DNA of 64,000 nt, from positions 213,295 to 277,294 of the forward strand of contig NW_009799103.1 of NCBI RefSeq assembly GCF_000213175.1, read 5' to 3'. The notes under the pieces are model-generated. The model had not been told where the DNA came from, ran no database searches, and saw only the letters and a program-made list of their open reading frames with translations. The position numbers and the translations under genes were made by a program. The DNA is from Neurospora tetrasperma FGSC 2508 (Eukaryota > Ascomycota > Sordariomycetes > Sordariales > Sordariaceae). The number at the start of each line of letters is the position of its first letter. Position 1 is the first letter of the stretch. Shown here one piece after another: positions 21,180-31,360 of this stretch.

Positions 21180-22019
21180 ATGGAAACAACCCGCACCCTC
21201 CACCGCCAACTCACCACCGACTCCCACACCACCTCCCTCCCCATCCCCTCCCTCTCCTGGCTCACCACCCTCATCCCCTCCACCACCTCTCGCAACATCC
21301 CACCCCTTCCCTCCCTCCTAGCCACCGCCCGCCTCCGCCTCCTTTCCTCCGACCTATCCACGCCCGGTCTCCTCGACCCCAGCTACGTCTCCTCACACAG
21401 CTTCCCCCCCTCTCTAACATCCGGTCATCACCCAACTACGGGGTACCCAAAAGACCAGACCCTCCCACAAGACGTCCTAGTCCAAGTCCTCGATATAGTC
21501 AACCTGTCCCGCTCCAAATGGGAAGTCGTCGAAGAGCTCGAGTCCATCGAGCGCGGGGAGCAGACGCGCGGGAGGGAAGTTATTCGGTTACCTACTACCT
21601 CCAATAATCCCGACGACCCCAACGACGGGGTAGATATGGGTGACGGCGGGACCCAAACCCAACCCACCACCACCACAACAACAGCCCAGCAACAAGCAGC
21701 GGCCCAAGCAAAAGAACGCAAAAACGCAACACACAAATTAACCCTCCAAGATCCCTCAGGGCAGAGACTTTTTGCTCTGGAACTAAAAAGAATAGAAGAA
21801 ATTGCCGTGCCGCAGTTCTTCAACGGAAAAATGGTTGGAGGGACGCCGATCGGGTGTAAGTTGTTGTTGAAAAAGGGGACAAAAGTGGCGAGGGGGGTGG
21901 TGTTGTTGGAGCCGGGGATGGTGAAGGTGTTGGGGGGTAGGGTGGAGGGGTGGGGGAAGGTTTGGGAACGGGGACGGTTGGAGAGGGTGAGGGGGGAGGT
22001 GAATCTGGTTCAGAGGTAG
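21180..22019 (+). CDS. rmi1: RecQ-mediated genome instability protein Rmi1
   Basis: Rmi1 joins Sgs1 (BLM) and Top3 in the complex that dissolves double Holliday junctions; it contacts DNA and Top3 through an OB fold. It is one exon of 279 residues from the first ATG in the frame (METTRTLHRQL). Residues 20-75 give the family's N-terminal helical bundle (SLSWLTTLIP, LLATARLRLLSSDLSTPGLL). Residues 85-120 include the ILPQDVLVQVLDIVNLSRSKW-like start of the OB fold. A Gln/Thr/Ala-rich loop interrupts it (residues 130-185). The OB strands end with FALELKRIEEIAVPQF, GTPIGCKLLLKKGTKVARG and LLEPGMVKVLGGRVEGW. The length is close to yeast Rmi1 (241). The only unusual part is the large loop within the OB fold, which in Rmi1 is where Top3 binds. 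A G-rich tract and an assembly gap follow directly. Confidence 0.86.
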   Translation: METTRTLHRQLTTDSHTTSLPIPSLSWLTTLIPSTTSRNIPPLPSLLATARLRLLSSDLSTPGLLDPSYVSSHSFPPSLTSGHHPTTGYPKDQTLPQDVLVQVLDIVNLSRSKWEVVEELESIERGEQTRGREVIRLPTTSNNPDDPNDGVDMGDGGTQTQPTTTTTTAQQQAAAQAKERKNATHKLTLQDPSGQRLFALELKRIEEIAVPQFFNGKMVGGTPIGCKLLLKKGTKVARGVVLLEPGMVKVLGGRVEGWGKVWERGRLERVRGEVNLVQR

Positions 22020-22081
22020 TTTAGAGGGAGTGAGTGGTGGTGATGAAAGGGAGAGGAGGGAGGGGAGTAGGGGAGTGGGGG

Positions 22082-22125
22082 ACAATAGGGGGACAATAGG
22101 GGGACAATAGGGGGACAATAGGGGG
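22082..22125. repeat. 11-base minisatellite (acaataggggg) x4
   Basis: Four perfect copies of an 11-base unit stand head to tail, 60 bases past the rmi1 stop codon. Runs of five G recur every 11 bases, and even longer G runs follow at 22151-22172. The tract leads into the assembly gap. Confidence 0.93.
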
Positions 22126-22197
22126 TGGGAGGATATAAAAGAGAGGTAATGGGGGGGGGGGAGGGGGGGGGGAAAGTGGGAGGGCGAGGTAGGGGAA

Positions 22198-23019
22198 NNN
22201 NNNNNNNNNNNNNNNNNNNNNNNNNNNNNNNNNNNNNNNNNNNNNNNNNNNNNNNNNNNNNNNNNNNNNNNNNNNNNNNNNNNNNNNNNNNNNNNNNNNN
22301 NNNNNNNNNNNNNNNNNNNNNNNNNNNNNNNNNNNNNNNNNNNNNNNNNNNNNNNNNNNNNNNNNNNNNNNNNNNNNNNNNNNNNNNNNNNNNNNNNNNN
22401 NNNNNNNNNNNNNNNNNNNNNNNNNNNNNNNNNNNNNNNNNNNNNNNNNNNNNNNNNNNNNNNNNNNNNNNNNNNNNNNNNNNNNNNNNNNNNNNNNNNN
22501 NNNNNNNNNNNNNNNNNNNNNNNNNNNNNNNNNNNNNNNNNNNNNNNNNNNNNNNNNNNNNNNNNNNNNNNNNNNNNNNNNNNNNNNNNNNNNNNNNNNN
22601 NNNNNNNNNNNNNNNNNNNNNNNNNNNNNNNNNNNNNNNNNNNNNNNNNNNNNNNNNNNNNNNNNNNNNNNNNNNNNNNNNNNNNNNNNNNNNNNNNNNN
22701 NNNNNNNNNNNNNNNNNNNNNNNNNNNNNNNNNNNNNNNNNNNNNNNNNNNNNNNNNNNNNNNNNNNNNNNNNNNNNNNNNNNNNNNNNNNNNNNNNNNN
22801 NNNNNNNNNNNNNNNNNNNNNNNNNNNNNNNNNNNNNNNNNNNNNNNNNNNNNNNNNNNNNNNNNNNNNNNNNNNNNNNNNNNNNNNNNNNNNNNNNNNN
22901 NNNNNNNNNNNNNNNNNNNNNNNNNNNNNNNNNNNNNNNNNNNNNNNNNNNNNNNNNNNNNNNNNNNNNNNNNNNNNNNNNNNNNNNNNNNNNNNNNNNN
23001 NNNNNNNNNNNNNNNNNNN
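22198..23019. other. Assembly gap (822 N)
   Basis: The sequence is unknown. G-rich simple repeats flank the gap on both sides, so it most likely spans an expanded G-rich repeat or was hard to sequence. Long open frames that cross it are artefacts of the N bases. Confidence 0.99.
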
Positions 23020-24117
23020 GGGGAATGGGGATGAAGAGAGGTAATGGGGGGTGGGAGGACAATTGGGGTGGGAGGAGATGAAGAGGTTATAGAGGGGAAG
23101 TGGAGGGAAAGGGGATGTGGAACGGGGATGAGGTTAGAGATAGGTATGGGAATGGGCATGGGAATGGTAATGGGAATAGGGGTGGGAGTGTTGATAACTA
23201 AAGAGGGCCATGGATAGAGGTACAGACGCCGGGGACTGTCTGGTATTTGCACTGTTATTCCCACCTCAAAGAGTTCATGTCGGATAAAGGGCTGGAAGGC
23301 GACGACGAAAAGGGTTGATTGGATTTGTCTATGGTAGTGCAAGAGGGAAAACGGAAGCCAGGCAGCCTAGTTCCTAGGTAGATATACCCGGATGGGTGTG
23401 CTAGTAAATGGGCAAGGCCAGTGAAGGCGGCCCAAGGCACAGACTACCAACAGTCCAAATGAAGCGCTGGATTTTCCTTTGTTATGCGCATCTTGTTCTC
23501 TGTGAACCTTTGACGCAGTGCGCGGTACGTCCATCCATCTCACATCTTACTTGACGCCCTTCTGTTGGTTATCCTTTACCCAGACGCCGGCCATTGTCGA
23601 GCATCACAGCCTTCGCACCTTCGCACATCTGGAGATTGGGGATTCAAGTGACATGTGATTAGAACTTGCTCTCGAATCATTCTCATTCTCATGCACAATG
23701 CCCAAGATCACATGTAAACACCACATAGCATCCATGAGAAAACAAAAGGGAGCACGAACGAACACAGTCGTAATGGAAATCTCTTCTCATTCTCTAATTG
23801 AGTTCTCTGCATCATCTAATCTAGCTATACCCCTAACTCTATCTCATGTCCATCTGCCTGCTTGTGATAACCAATGAACCTTTCTTGTCCATGGCAGAGT
23901 TATCCTTCCTTTCTACTTCTAGATGGATTCAATGAAACCAAACAAACCTATTGCTTAGGTATTACTCCGAGGTATGTCTACCTACCTAGAGGTAGCTTCG
24001 CTTCATTCTGTCTAAACATTATCAGTTCAAAAACAAATACGCTTATCTACACTTTCTGGCTGGCTTGTTTGTCCAGCCTGTCCAGCTTGCCCAGCTCAAA
24101 GCCGGGTCTTGTACACG
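23020..24117. other. Gene-free stretch after the gap
   Basis: The first 170 bases continue a G-rich degenerate repeat (gggaatg, ggggatg and similar). The rest has no supported coding sequence. Copies of the cctaggtag-type motif occur at 23374 and 23979. The right end is probably the 3' region of the minus-strand gene that ends at 24118. Confidence 0.5.
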
Positions 24118-25203
24118 CTAGCTGATCGTCTCGGATCTCCTTATCTTTATCGGTCCAAAGATAGACTCATGGGTACCACCTGTGGTTATCCACCAATCAC
24201 TGAATTTGATATCCTCGAGTTTTGTTGCTCCAGCATCCGAAGACGCAAGCTTTGAAGGTACGGGCCTCTTGGTGTCGGTCTCCTTGGTGTCAGCCGCATT
24301 GGACTTGGGATCCCTCTTCTTCTTCTCAAAGTCAGACTCATTGGCGGCATCAATGTGGTAATCCCACCAGTCACTGATTCTGATCTCCTCGAGTTTTGTT
24401 GCTCCAGGATCTGGAGATGCAGGGTTCGAAGGTGCGGGCTTCTCGGTTTCAGTGTCCATGTCCTTGACTCCGTGTTCCTTGACTTCGCGTTCCTTGGCTT
24501 CGCGTTCCTTGGACTTTGGATTCCTCTTCTTTTGCTTCTTGAAGTCAGACTCCGTGGCACCAGCAATGTAGGCCCATGGCCCATTGACTTTCCGATTTTT
24601 CTCTCCCTTTGACAGGTTCGACAGGACTTCTCGCTCATACCATGACACGGTGGTTGAGACTTCTTCTTCTGAAGGACAATACTCTGGTACACTCTGCGAA
24701 GAATCCTCCGGAACGTTCTGTGGAAGGTCCGCTGGCCGATGCGTCGGCACATCCGTTGAGGTATACTCTGGCTCAAACCACCGCGGGTCATCTGGCATGT
24801 CCTCCGACTCACATAATGGTGCGTCCGCTAGCACGTAGTACGCTGGCGCATATTCTGGGACATGCGTTGGGACGTGGCCTGGAATGTACCTGGGCTTGTT
24901 GGGGTCTCTTGACACGCCATCTGGCTCCTCATTTGACGTCTCTGTCTCCTTGAGTCCCTCAGGCTCGGACATGTGTATTGCTAACTCCGTCTCTGGCTGC
25001 GTCGGTGTTTGTGCCTGCATCTCTGGCTGCGTCGATGTCTGCTGTCGGAGTGTAGACTCTGAAGATATGTCTTCCAGCACTTGTAAAGGCCGCGACGCAT
25101 CATCCAAAGCCATTTGCACTTGGTGGTACTGTGACTCAAAGGTCCAAGTATCCCTGGACGACAAAATGCCATCCTTCATCTTCCGTCTCCCCAAGTCGTC
25201 GTC
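24118..25203 (-). CDS. Open in-frame continuation of the large proline-rich gene, behind a TAG
   Basis: From 25203 down to the stop at 24118, 361 codons stay open in the same frame as the upstream gene, with only the TAG at 25204-25206 between. No in-frame ATG is seen before the MKDGILSSR methionine near 25179, so this could be a separate gene of about 356 residues, a C-terminus cut off by a new stop, or an exon reached by a splice I cannot find. The product is hydrophilic. Residues about 90-200 are rich in Pro, Glu and Asp (many VP and EP pairs). The last 170 residues carry a tandem repeat: GATKLEEIRISDWW and GATKLEDIKFSDWW, each followed by an ESDF/ESIF box and Lys-rich spacers. I recognise no domain. 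The frame is far too long and too patterned to be chance. Confidence 0.55.
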   Translation of the reverse strand, partial: DDDLGRRKMKDGILSSRDTWTFESQYHQVQMALDDASRPLQVLEDISSESTLRQQTSTQPEMQAQTPTQPETELAIHMSEPEGLKETETSNEEPDGVSRDPNKPRYIPGHVPTHVPEYAPAYYVLADAPLCESEDMPDDPRWFEPEYTSTDVPTHRPADLPQNVPEDSSQSVPEYCPSEEEVSTTVSWYEREVLSNLSKGEKNRKVNGPWAYIAGATESDFKKQKKRNPKSKEREAKEREVKEHGVKDMDTETEKPAPSNPASPDPGATKLEEIRISDWWDYHIDAANESDFEKKKRDPKSNAADTKETDTKRPVPSKLASSDAGATKLEDIKFSDWWITTGGTHESIFGPIKIRRSETIS

Positions 25204-28200
25204 CTACTGACACTCGGGCTTGTTCTCAACCTGCTTTCCGTTTCCCTTTCCCTTCGCCTTCTTCTCATTCGGACCATGCCAACCGTTCAGACGCCCAGAG
25301 GCAGGAGCAGAGACACTAGTACCCCCCTTTCCGAAAGACGTCGGATATCCCTCTCTTTTCCCGTTGTCATCATCATCACATACCCCCGTTTCGGAACGTG
25401 TACAATCACCAGCCGTAGTGAACCGTTGCCAGGGTGCTTGTTCGGCGTTTGAGTTTGGTGCTTGTGCTGGTATGGGGACTCGGTATTGTATGAGGCCGTT
25501 ACTAATACCGTTTCTGTGAGGTATAGAAGTACTTCCACTTGCACTTTCACTTGCACTTTCACTTGCACTTCCATTTCCATTTCGACTCCCAATTGCACTT
25601 CCACTCGCACTTACCACCGGATACATACCGGGTACGTTCATGGTATCTGGAAGCGAAGCTTTCGCCATGTGCGTCAAATGTTGACTTGGTAGAACTTCCC
25701 TAGAATACATATTTCGGTCCTCATATCGAGGCATACTTGCCATTCCGGATAGCTCGGGGTTCGTTGGATGTGGTGGTGGTGGTGGTGGTGGTGGTGGTGG
25801 TGGCAACTGATGCACGTTTGGAAAGTGAAAGTGCTCTGCCGTCTCTTGATAGCACCTTTGCGCATTACATTGCTCGTGCCCTGGGTATGGGAAGTGAGCT
25901 GGCTGATATGTTTGTTGCTGGAAGGGATACATTTGTTGCGAAGAAAGCGCCGGCGGAATCGGTGGTACCTGAGACATTGTTGTTGTTGGTACCTGAGAAT
26001 AGTAGGGGTTGTGAATGAACGGTTGCATCTGGGGCATTGGTTGCAACTGAACCTGGGACATGGGTGGAACCTTGGATACAGTTAGTACCTGGGAGTTTGG
26101 TAGCAATTGGAATATGGTTCATACCTGGTATGTTATGGGCGCCTGGGAGTAAAGGGATGATGGCGGTATCCGGGGTACTGGCGGCACCTGAGTCATTATT
26201 GGCATCTGAGATGCCGGATGCAAAGGATGCATCACAGGCACTTGGCCCTGGGATATCGATGGTGCCTGAGACATTGGTTGGACTTGAGCCATCGTGCGTA
26301 GCATATCAAGCGTGTCCATTCTATGCTTTTGATAGCGGTGATATAACGCTGATGCTTCCGGCCCATTCAAGGAAGGTTGCTGAGAAGGCGGCGGGTTTGA
26401 AGCTGAGGTTGAAAGTCCTTTCGGGTGGAAATGCGGTTGTTGGCGTTGTGGCTGTCCTTGCGGTCGTTGTTTGAACCCTTTTGTGCTCACATGTGGATAA
26501 TTTGGCCTCTGACACTGATTGATCGGTTCTGGCACCTGGACAATCTGCGTTTCGGACCGGAGCAAAGGTGGTTGCGGTCGTGATGCAGACTTTCTCTCGA
26601 CCTTCTTGTCCTCACCGACCGGCTTCGGGCTTCCAGTCCACCGTCCTTTACCTTTTTCCTTGGAGTTTCTTGCTTTTGAACTGGCGATACCTCCAACCTG
26701 AGTGTCTTGACTGGGAAAGCTGGATTTATTCTCTTTAGCTTCCTCTCCAGCCTTTACATCTTCATCGGATGCGTTCGGTATTTCTTCCTTTGGCGCCATC
26801 GGCAACCGCACATTAAACAGCCGCACCCTTGGCACCTCCATTGACAGCCATAGTGTTGGCAGAGGTATTGAAGCTTCTGAAGATGGAGGTAACTGTAGCT
26901 CGGGAGGTGATTGTGATCCGGGTCTCTCCCCACTCTTCATATTCTCCGAGTTGCCCAAACAAGAGCCAGCAATGTGTAGATCTGAAGGTGGTGGAGGAGA
27001 AACCTGTGCCGTTTGTGATGATTGTGGTAGTCCAGCCTTGCTCGTAGCCTCCTTCGAGCTAGAGGCAGAGGTAAGAGTACCCCTAGACTTCTCACTCTCA
27101 TTCTCGCCGGCCTTCTTGTTCTCAGCCTGATTGCTCGAACAGCCTAGTTCTGGACCAGCAGCGCTTTCCTCTTTCTTCTTATCTTGCTTCATCTTTGATG
27201 ATTCCCCCAATGTGGCGGACCATTCATCCTTGAGACTTTTCAACGACGCTTCGACCTTGTCGGCATGTGATGTCTCGTGCTGAGCCTGTGAATGGGTATG
27301 TTTCCCATTCTTCCTCTTCTTCCTCTTGTTCCTCTTCTTGTTCTTTACCAGGGTGCACTCCTCCTCGATACCCAAGACATCTTTATCCCCTGACCTTGTA
27401 TCGGCACAGTCCCTAGAGTCCGTCAGGTCTCCAGCGCCATTCCCGCTTTGAGCAGTAGAACCGGCACTGCTGGGCCGGCTGTCCTCATCCGTAAGCCTCG
27501 TCCACTTTCCATCAGGCATTGGGATAGGCACAGCAGAAGTATCAGGTGATGCAGGAGTGACTGGTAGTTGGGAGGGCGGCTGCTGCCGTGTAGCAGGTTG
27601 AGAGAAATGTGGCAAAAGGGGAACAAAACCACCAGCTAGAGTGGCCCGGGGTGCCTCTAGCCCAGTTCCTGTCCTTAGAGCAGCTATATCGTCAACAACG
27701 GTTAAACGTTCAGAGGAATCCGGAGGTGCCTGTGGAGATGCCTCCTCCAGCAACTTCGAGAGCTCCGCAAACTTTTCCTGTGCTCGCCGCATGTGGAGAG
27801 CTTTCTTTTCGGGCGAGGACATCGATACCTCATCCAGCTCTGTCTTCTTTCGCTCGTTCCAGAACCTTGCCATACCCAATGAGCCAAACGTACCCAAGGC
27901 TTTTGCTGCTCTGGATTCCATTTGATGTGATGAACCCGCTTCCACAGCTACGGTTGAGCTGCCCGAGATCCGAGAAGGCGATTGGAAGTGCGCCTGTTCT
28001 CCCGATTGTTGTTCCTCGTGTCCTGCCACGGGTTCTGGTTCTGGTTTGGGAAGAGTGGAGGACTTTTTGGTTTTCTTGCGTCTTGACTTCCGTCTCTTCT
28101 TGGCAGACTGCTGCTGTTTTTGTGCTTCCCGGCTTGGAAAGGTGTGAATCTCAACTTGGCCCGGGCTATCAAGCCTGAGTAGGTAATCGGCGGTCAGGTC

Positions 28201-29415
28201 GACGGAGCCGCATATAGAAATGGCTGCGGACTGCCCCGGCATCTCGGGCCAGAGGGTGGACGGAGAGGGACTCCATGTAAAATGTGGCCTCTGAGCATCC
28301 TCGGTTGGGGGTTTTCCCTCTCCCCAGAATTTGGTGATCATCAAGCCTAAAAGCCTCGGGGGCACGCCGATTGTCTCCAGGTTTAGGACATTGGACTGCA
28401 GCACGCTGGGAATAAGCAGGAGGAAGTTGAGCCATGTCGGATCAAAGTAGGGGTACCCTTCTGCGAGTAACTGTCAGTTCGAATGGCCACAGAGAACAGG
28501 GTGGAGGTTGTCAAAAGACTTACGCGGCATGCTCTCCCGCGATCCCCAATACTTTCTGACCATGATGGTCAAACGGTTGACAGGGGATTGCCGACCGCAT
28601 GTAAGCAACTTCAACACGTCAGTTAATGCACATTTGTAGTGCTTAACGGATTCTAGGGCATCTTTTCCAGGCGCCAGTGCGGTTTTCAGTTGTTGCTCGT
28701 TGAACACGCCAGAGTGTGTAGCAGCTTCGATTTTTTCTCTTGTTCTGGGCTTGCCACCATAGAACCTGGTACAGTCAAATTCCATGGTGATGTACTTTAA
28801 ATATCGGCCAAACTTGGCAAGCCATGGAATGTTTGTGGTAGGCCCAAAGGGAGAAATGACAAGATGGTATCGACGATTGAGGAGAAAGGCAGCTACGAGG
28901 TCGGCCCTAAAGCGACGATTGGCTTGGAGGTAAGGACTAAGAGCATGCAATGCTTGGTTATGGGTCTCGAAGAACTCGCTTTCCCAGGTTTCCTGTTCGG
29001 AGCCCTGAACGAGCATTGTGTCCTTGTTGACGGGATATAGGCCAGTGTAGACAGACCACCTGCTGAGGCGAATTGGCTTATCAGTGGAGTGTTGTTGGAC
29101 GATGTAGCGGCAGATCTTAAGGGAAACATTGGAGGGCAGACTAAAGTAGCCCCAGTGGCCGGCTTTTCGTAAAGACTCGGAGGGATCCTGATGGCAAGCA
29201 GAACTAGTCCTTAGAGGTAGAGGTAGTTGAGTCGTGGTGCGGGTGTCTTTGGGCAAGGCCGCAACAATGTCACCATCTCCCTTCTTGGAGCCGCGGGGGA
29301 GGCGGGACCAACAGATATTCAGAGTCCGATCATAAGGGGGCGGGACGGCGGAATCGAACTTGATGTTGTGAGTGTATTCATAGTCGAGATCATCGAAGGA
29401 GTTCAAGTTGTCCAT
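25204..29415 (-). CDS. Large proline-rich protein with F-box-like N-terminus, function unknown
   Basis: Three exons are read: 29415-28524, 28460-26125 and 26070-25204, giving about 1364 residues. Intron 1 (63 nt, gtaagt...cgcag) joins SMP to QGYPYFDPTWLNFLL. Intron 2 has a gtatga donor and a ctaac branch point, with two possible acceptors (26071 or 26053). Residues 90-330 form the only globular-looking part. It begins with an F-box-like LPSNVSLKICRYIV and includes RFRADLVAAFLLNRRYHLVIS, GRYLKYITMEFDCTRF and NVLNLETIGVPPRLLGLMITKFWG. I do not recognise it, though the layout resembles uncharacterised fungal F-box-like proteins. A basic, nuclear-signal-like KKRRKSRRKKTKK follows, then a long Ser/Glu/Lys-rich disordered region. 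The end is Pro/Gln/Met-rich, with repeats of SQVPPM type, a run of 12 prolines and a Ser-Ala-Glu microrepeat. The start is the first ATG of the frame (MDNLNSFDDLDYEY). The role is unknown. Confidence 0.7.
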
Positions 29416-30682
29416 GGCGAAAGTATGCTTGCTTCTCGGATACGGATACTGGGGTAAATGATGGTGTCTTGTCAAGCGAGTGTTGGGTTGGGGTTGAAGT
29501 GGTGGGAGCAAGGGGAAGAGGACCTCTGGGTTCCCGTCCTTTTAACTCAAGTTGATGGCACTAATCAGGGCCATGCCCTCGGCCTTCTCCAGCTCCTTCC
29601 GGCTGAGTCAAGGATGCAGTTCAGGGCAGGAAGCACCAACTATCGCCAAGTGACATAACCAAGGTAGTTGTGCCGAGTCGTTACCGGTAAGGAGAGGTAA
29701 GTGAAGTTCTGGTCCCAGACTGGCACCGGGACTCCTTCATGTTTCCCCCACACTGCGCAGATGCTGATGAGGGTGCCATTTCGAACAAACTTCATGGCTA
29801 CTGCTCTCAACTCTTGTTTCTGGAGGGAATTACCTGGCGTTTCCAAGTCTGCGATTCCTTTCTCCGTGAATAAGAAGCAGGTACGGCAGTCTCTGGACAT
29901 CCGCTTGGTCCAGACAGTCATCGTCCTGGGGCGGCAGGGCGGCAGGTGTACAAAGCAAACAACAACAGAGCACGTTTTGAGATGAAAATGGTTACACAAA
30001 GTAATGAGAGTCAACTGGAAGCAGTGAGGGCATGTATTGACTGATGTCGATGGTGACGGTGATGATGTTGATGATGGTGTTGAGACAAGATTTCATCTGA
30101 TTTGTCCGATTAAATCCAAACAGGGAATATGCAGTGTAAGTGATAAGATAGAGATTACATAAGCCGATAAACATTTTCTCTTATCGGGGTGTTCATCCCG
30201 TCTTCCACTTTATCTTATCGATAAAGCTTCCCCGGTATCAAAATTCTGCGCTTTGGCCCCTCCACATCCTCCGCCAGGCCCCGTCAGAAGCATGTCATTG
30301 CCCCGCCTCTCCCAATACAGCAATACAGAGCAGCACGTGCGGGCGTCGTACCAAAGAAGTCAACTGTTAGCGCACATGTACCTGCTGAGTTCCTTCAGCG
30401 GGAGCTTGTAGCGAGAATGTCCACTATAACTACCTCTGTGGAAAGCTTGTCGCATCGCATAGCCAGGATTTGACGCGTCTGGGCGGTTCTCGTCGCTTCC
30501 CTTCAGTTGGACTGAGTGACGGAGGTACTTGGAGGCCATCTTCTGTACCCTGGCTTCCCTTGTCTCCATCAATCTTTTTCCCGGCCATCTTTCTCATCCA
30601 CCATCACCAACATCACCACCAACATCACCATACATACAGTCACCACACCACAGCAATTTGAATACGAAAAACACCGCCCACC
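29416..30682. promoter_or_regulatory. Divergent promoter region with GATA-site cluster
   Basis: This 1.27 kb spacer lies between the starts of the proline-rich gene (minus) and the PBDC1-type gene (plus). A dense set of GATA elements occurs at 30141-30226. The plus-side leader ends in CACCA repeats (30600-30655) before cccaccATG. No coding sequence is supported. Confidence 0.55.
30141..30226. promoter_or_regulatory. Cluster of GATA-factor sites
   Basis: Within 86 bases there are about seven GATA elements on the two strands: tgataaga, agataga, cgataa, ttatcgg, ttatct and a ttatcgataa pair that reads on both strands. Fungal GATA factors (nitrogen, light, iron and sexual-development regulators) bind HGATAR sites, often in pairs. 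Which regulator acts, and on which neighbour, is unknown. Confidence 0.5.
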
Positions 30683-31360
30683 ATGTCTGTCACTACCCAG
30701 GTTCCCAAGGACTTTGACGCTGAGAATGCGGACAACTTTGAGGATGTACGTCGCCTTCCTCCCCCCTCAGCCTCGCTCGTTATTTTTTGCGCCGAACATT
30801 GCGACACACAATGCGCCACCCTACACCCTGACAGCATGCTGACCACTAGCACCCAACCAGATTGAGAAGCAGTTCGCCGTCAAGGCCGTCCAGCAGATGG
30901 CGACGTACTGGGCCATTCTCGAAAAGGTGCCCGGCTCCAAGCTGCGCCTGACCAAGATGGACGACGACATCTTCGAGCACCTCAAGAGGGACTTCCCCGA
31001 GTTCGACCCCGCCGAGCCCATCAACGAGGACGAGATGAAGAGCAAGACGGGCAAGGAGAGGTGGCGCACCTTTATGATGGCCTACGACAAGAAGATTGAC
31101 GACTACAACTTCGGCACCCTGCTGCGGGCCTCCCCCAAGACCGAGTACGGCGAGAAGGAGACCATTTTTGTGCCGCGCATGCAGTTTTATGCCGTCGAGA
31201 TTGCGAGGTATGAACCACCGTCCGAGTCTTATAGGCAAAAAAAATACTGACAGGTCTCAGAAACCGCGCCGGCCTCAACGACTGGATCTACGAGGAGGCG
31301 GAAAAGGAGAGGCAAAAGGCCAAGGGCAACACCCAGGGCAGCAGCAGCAGCAGCGCATAG
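30683..31360 (+). CDS. pbdc1: PBDC1/Ypl225w-family protein (eEF1A folding chaperone)
   Basis: The family includes human PBDC1 and yeast Ypl225w (Chp1), reported as a ribosome-associated chaperone dedicated to nascent eEF1A. Three exons are read: 30683-30745, 30861-31207 and 31261-31360, with introns of 115 and 53 nt; the second has a tactgac branch point. They join NFED to IEKQFAVKAVQQM and EIA to RNRAGLNDW. The product is 169 residues. Family signatures are YWAILEKVPGSKLRLTKMDD, GKERWRTFMMAYDKKIDDYN, then FGTLLR and TIFVPRMQFYAVEIARNR. These match the human order (LTKVDDQIY, EKWRPF, DFNYGTLLR, TIFAPRIQFFAIEIARNR). The C-terminus is Lys/Glu/Ser-rich with a short Ser run. The conserved core is complete. 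Confidence 0.93.

Noticed and set aside
21783-23342. 519-codon frame across the first gap
   Set aside because: Its length comes from translating N bases; the flanks are G-rich repeats read as Pro and Ser.
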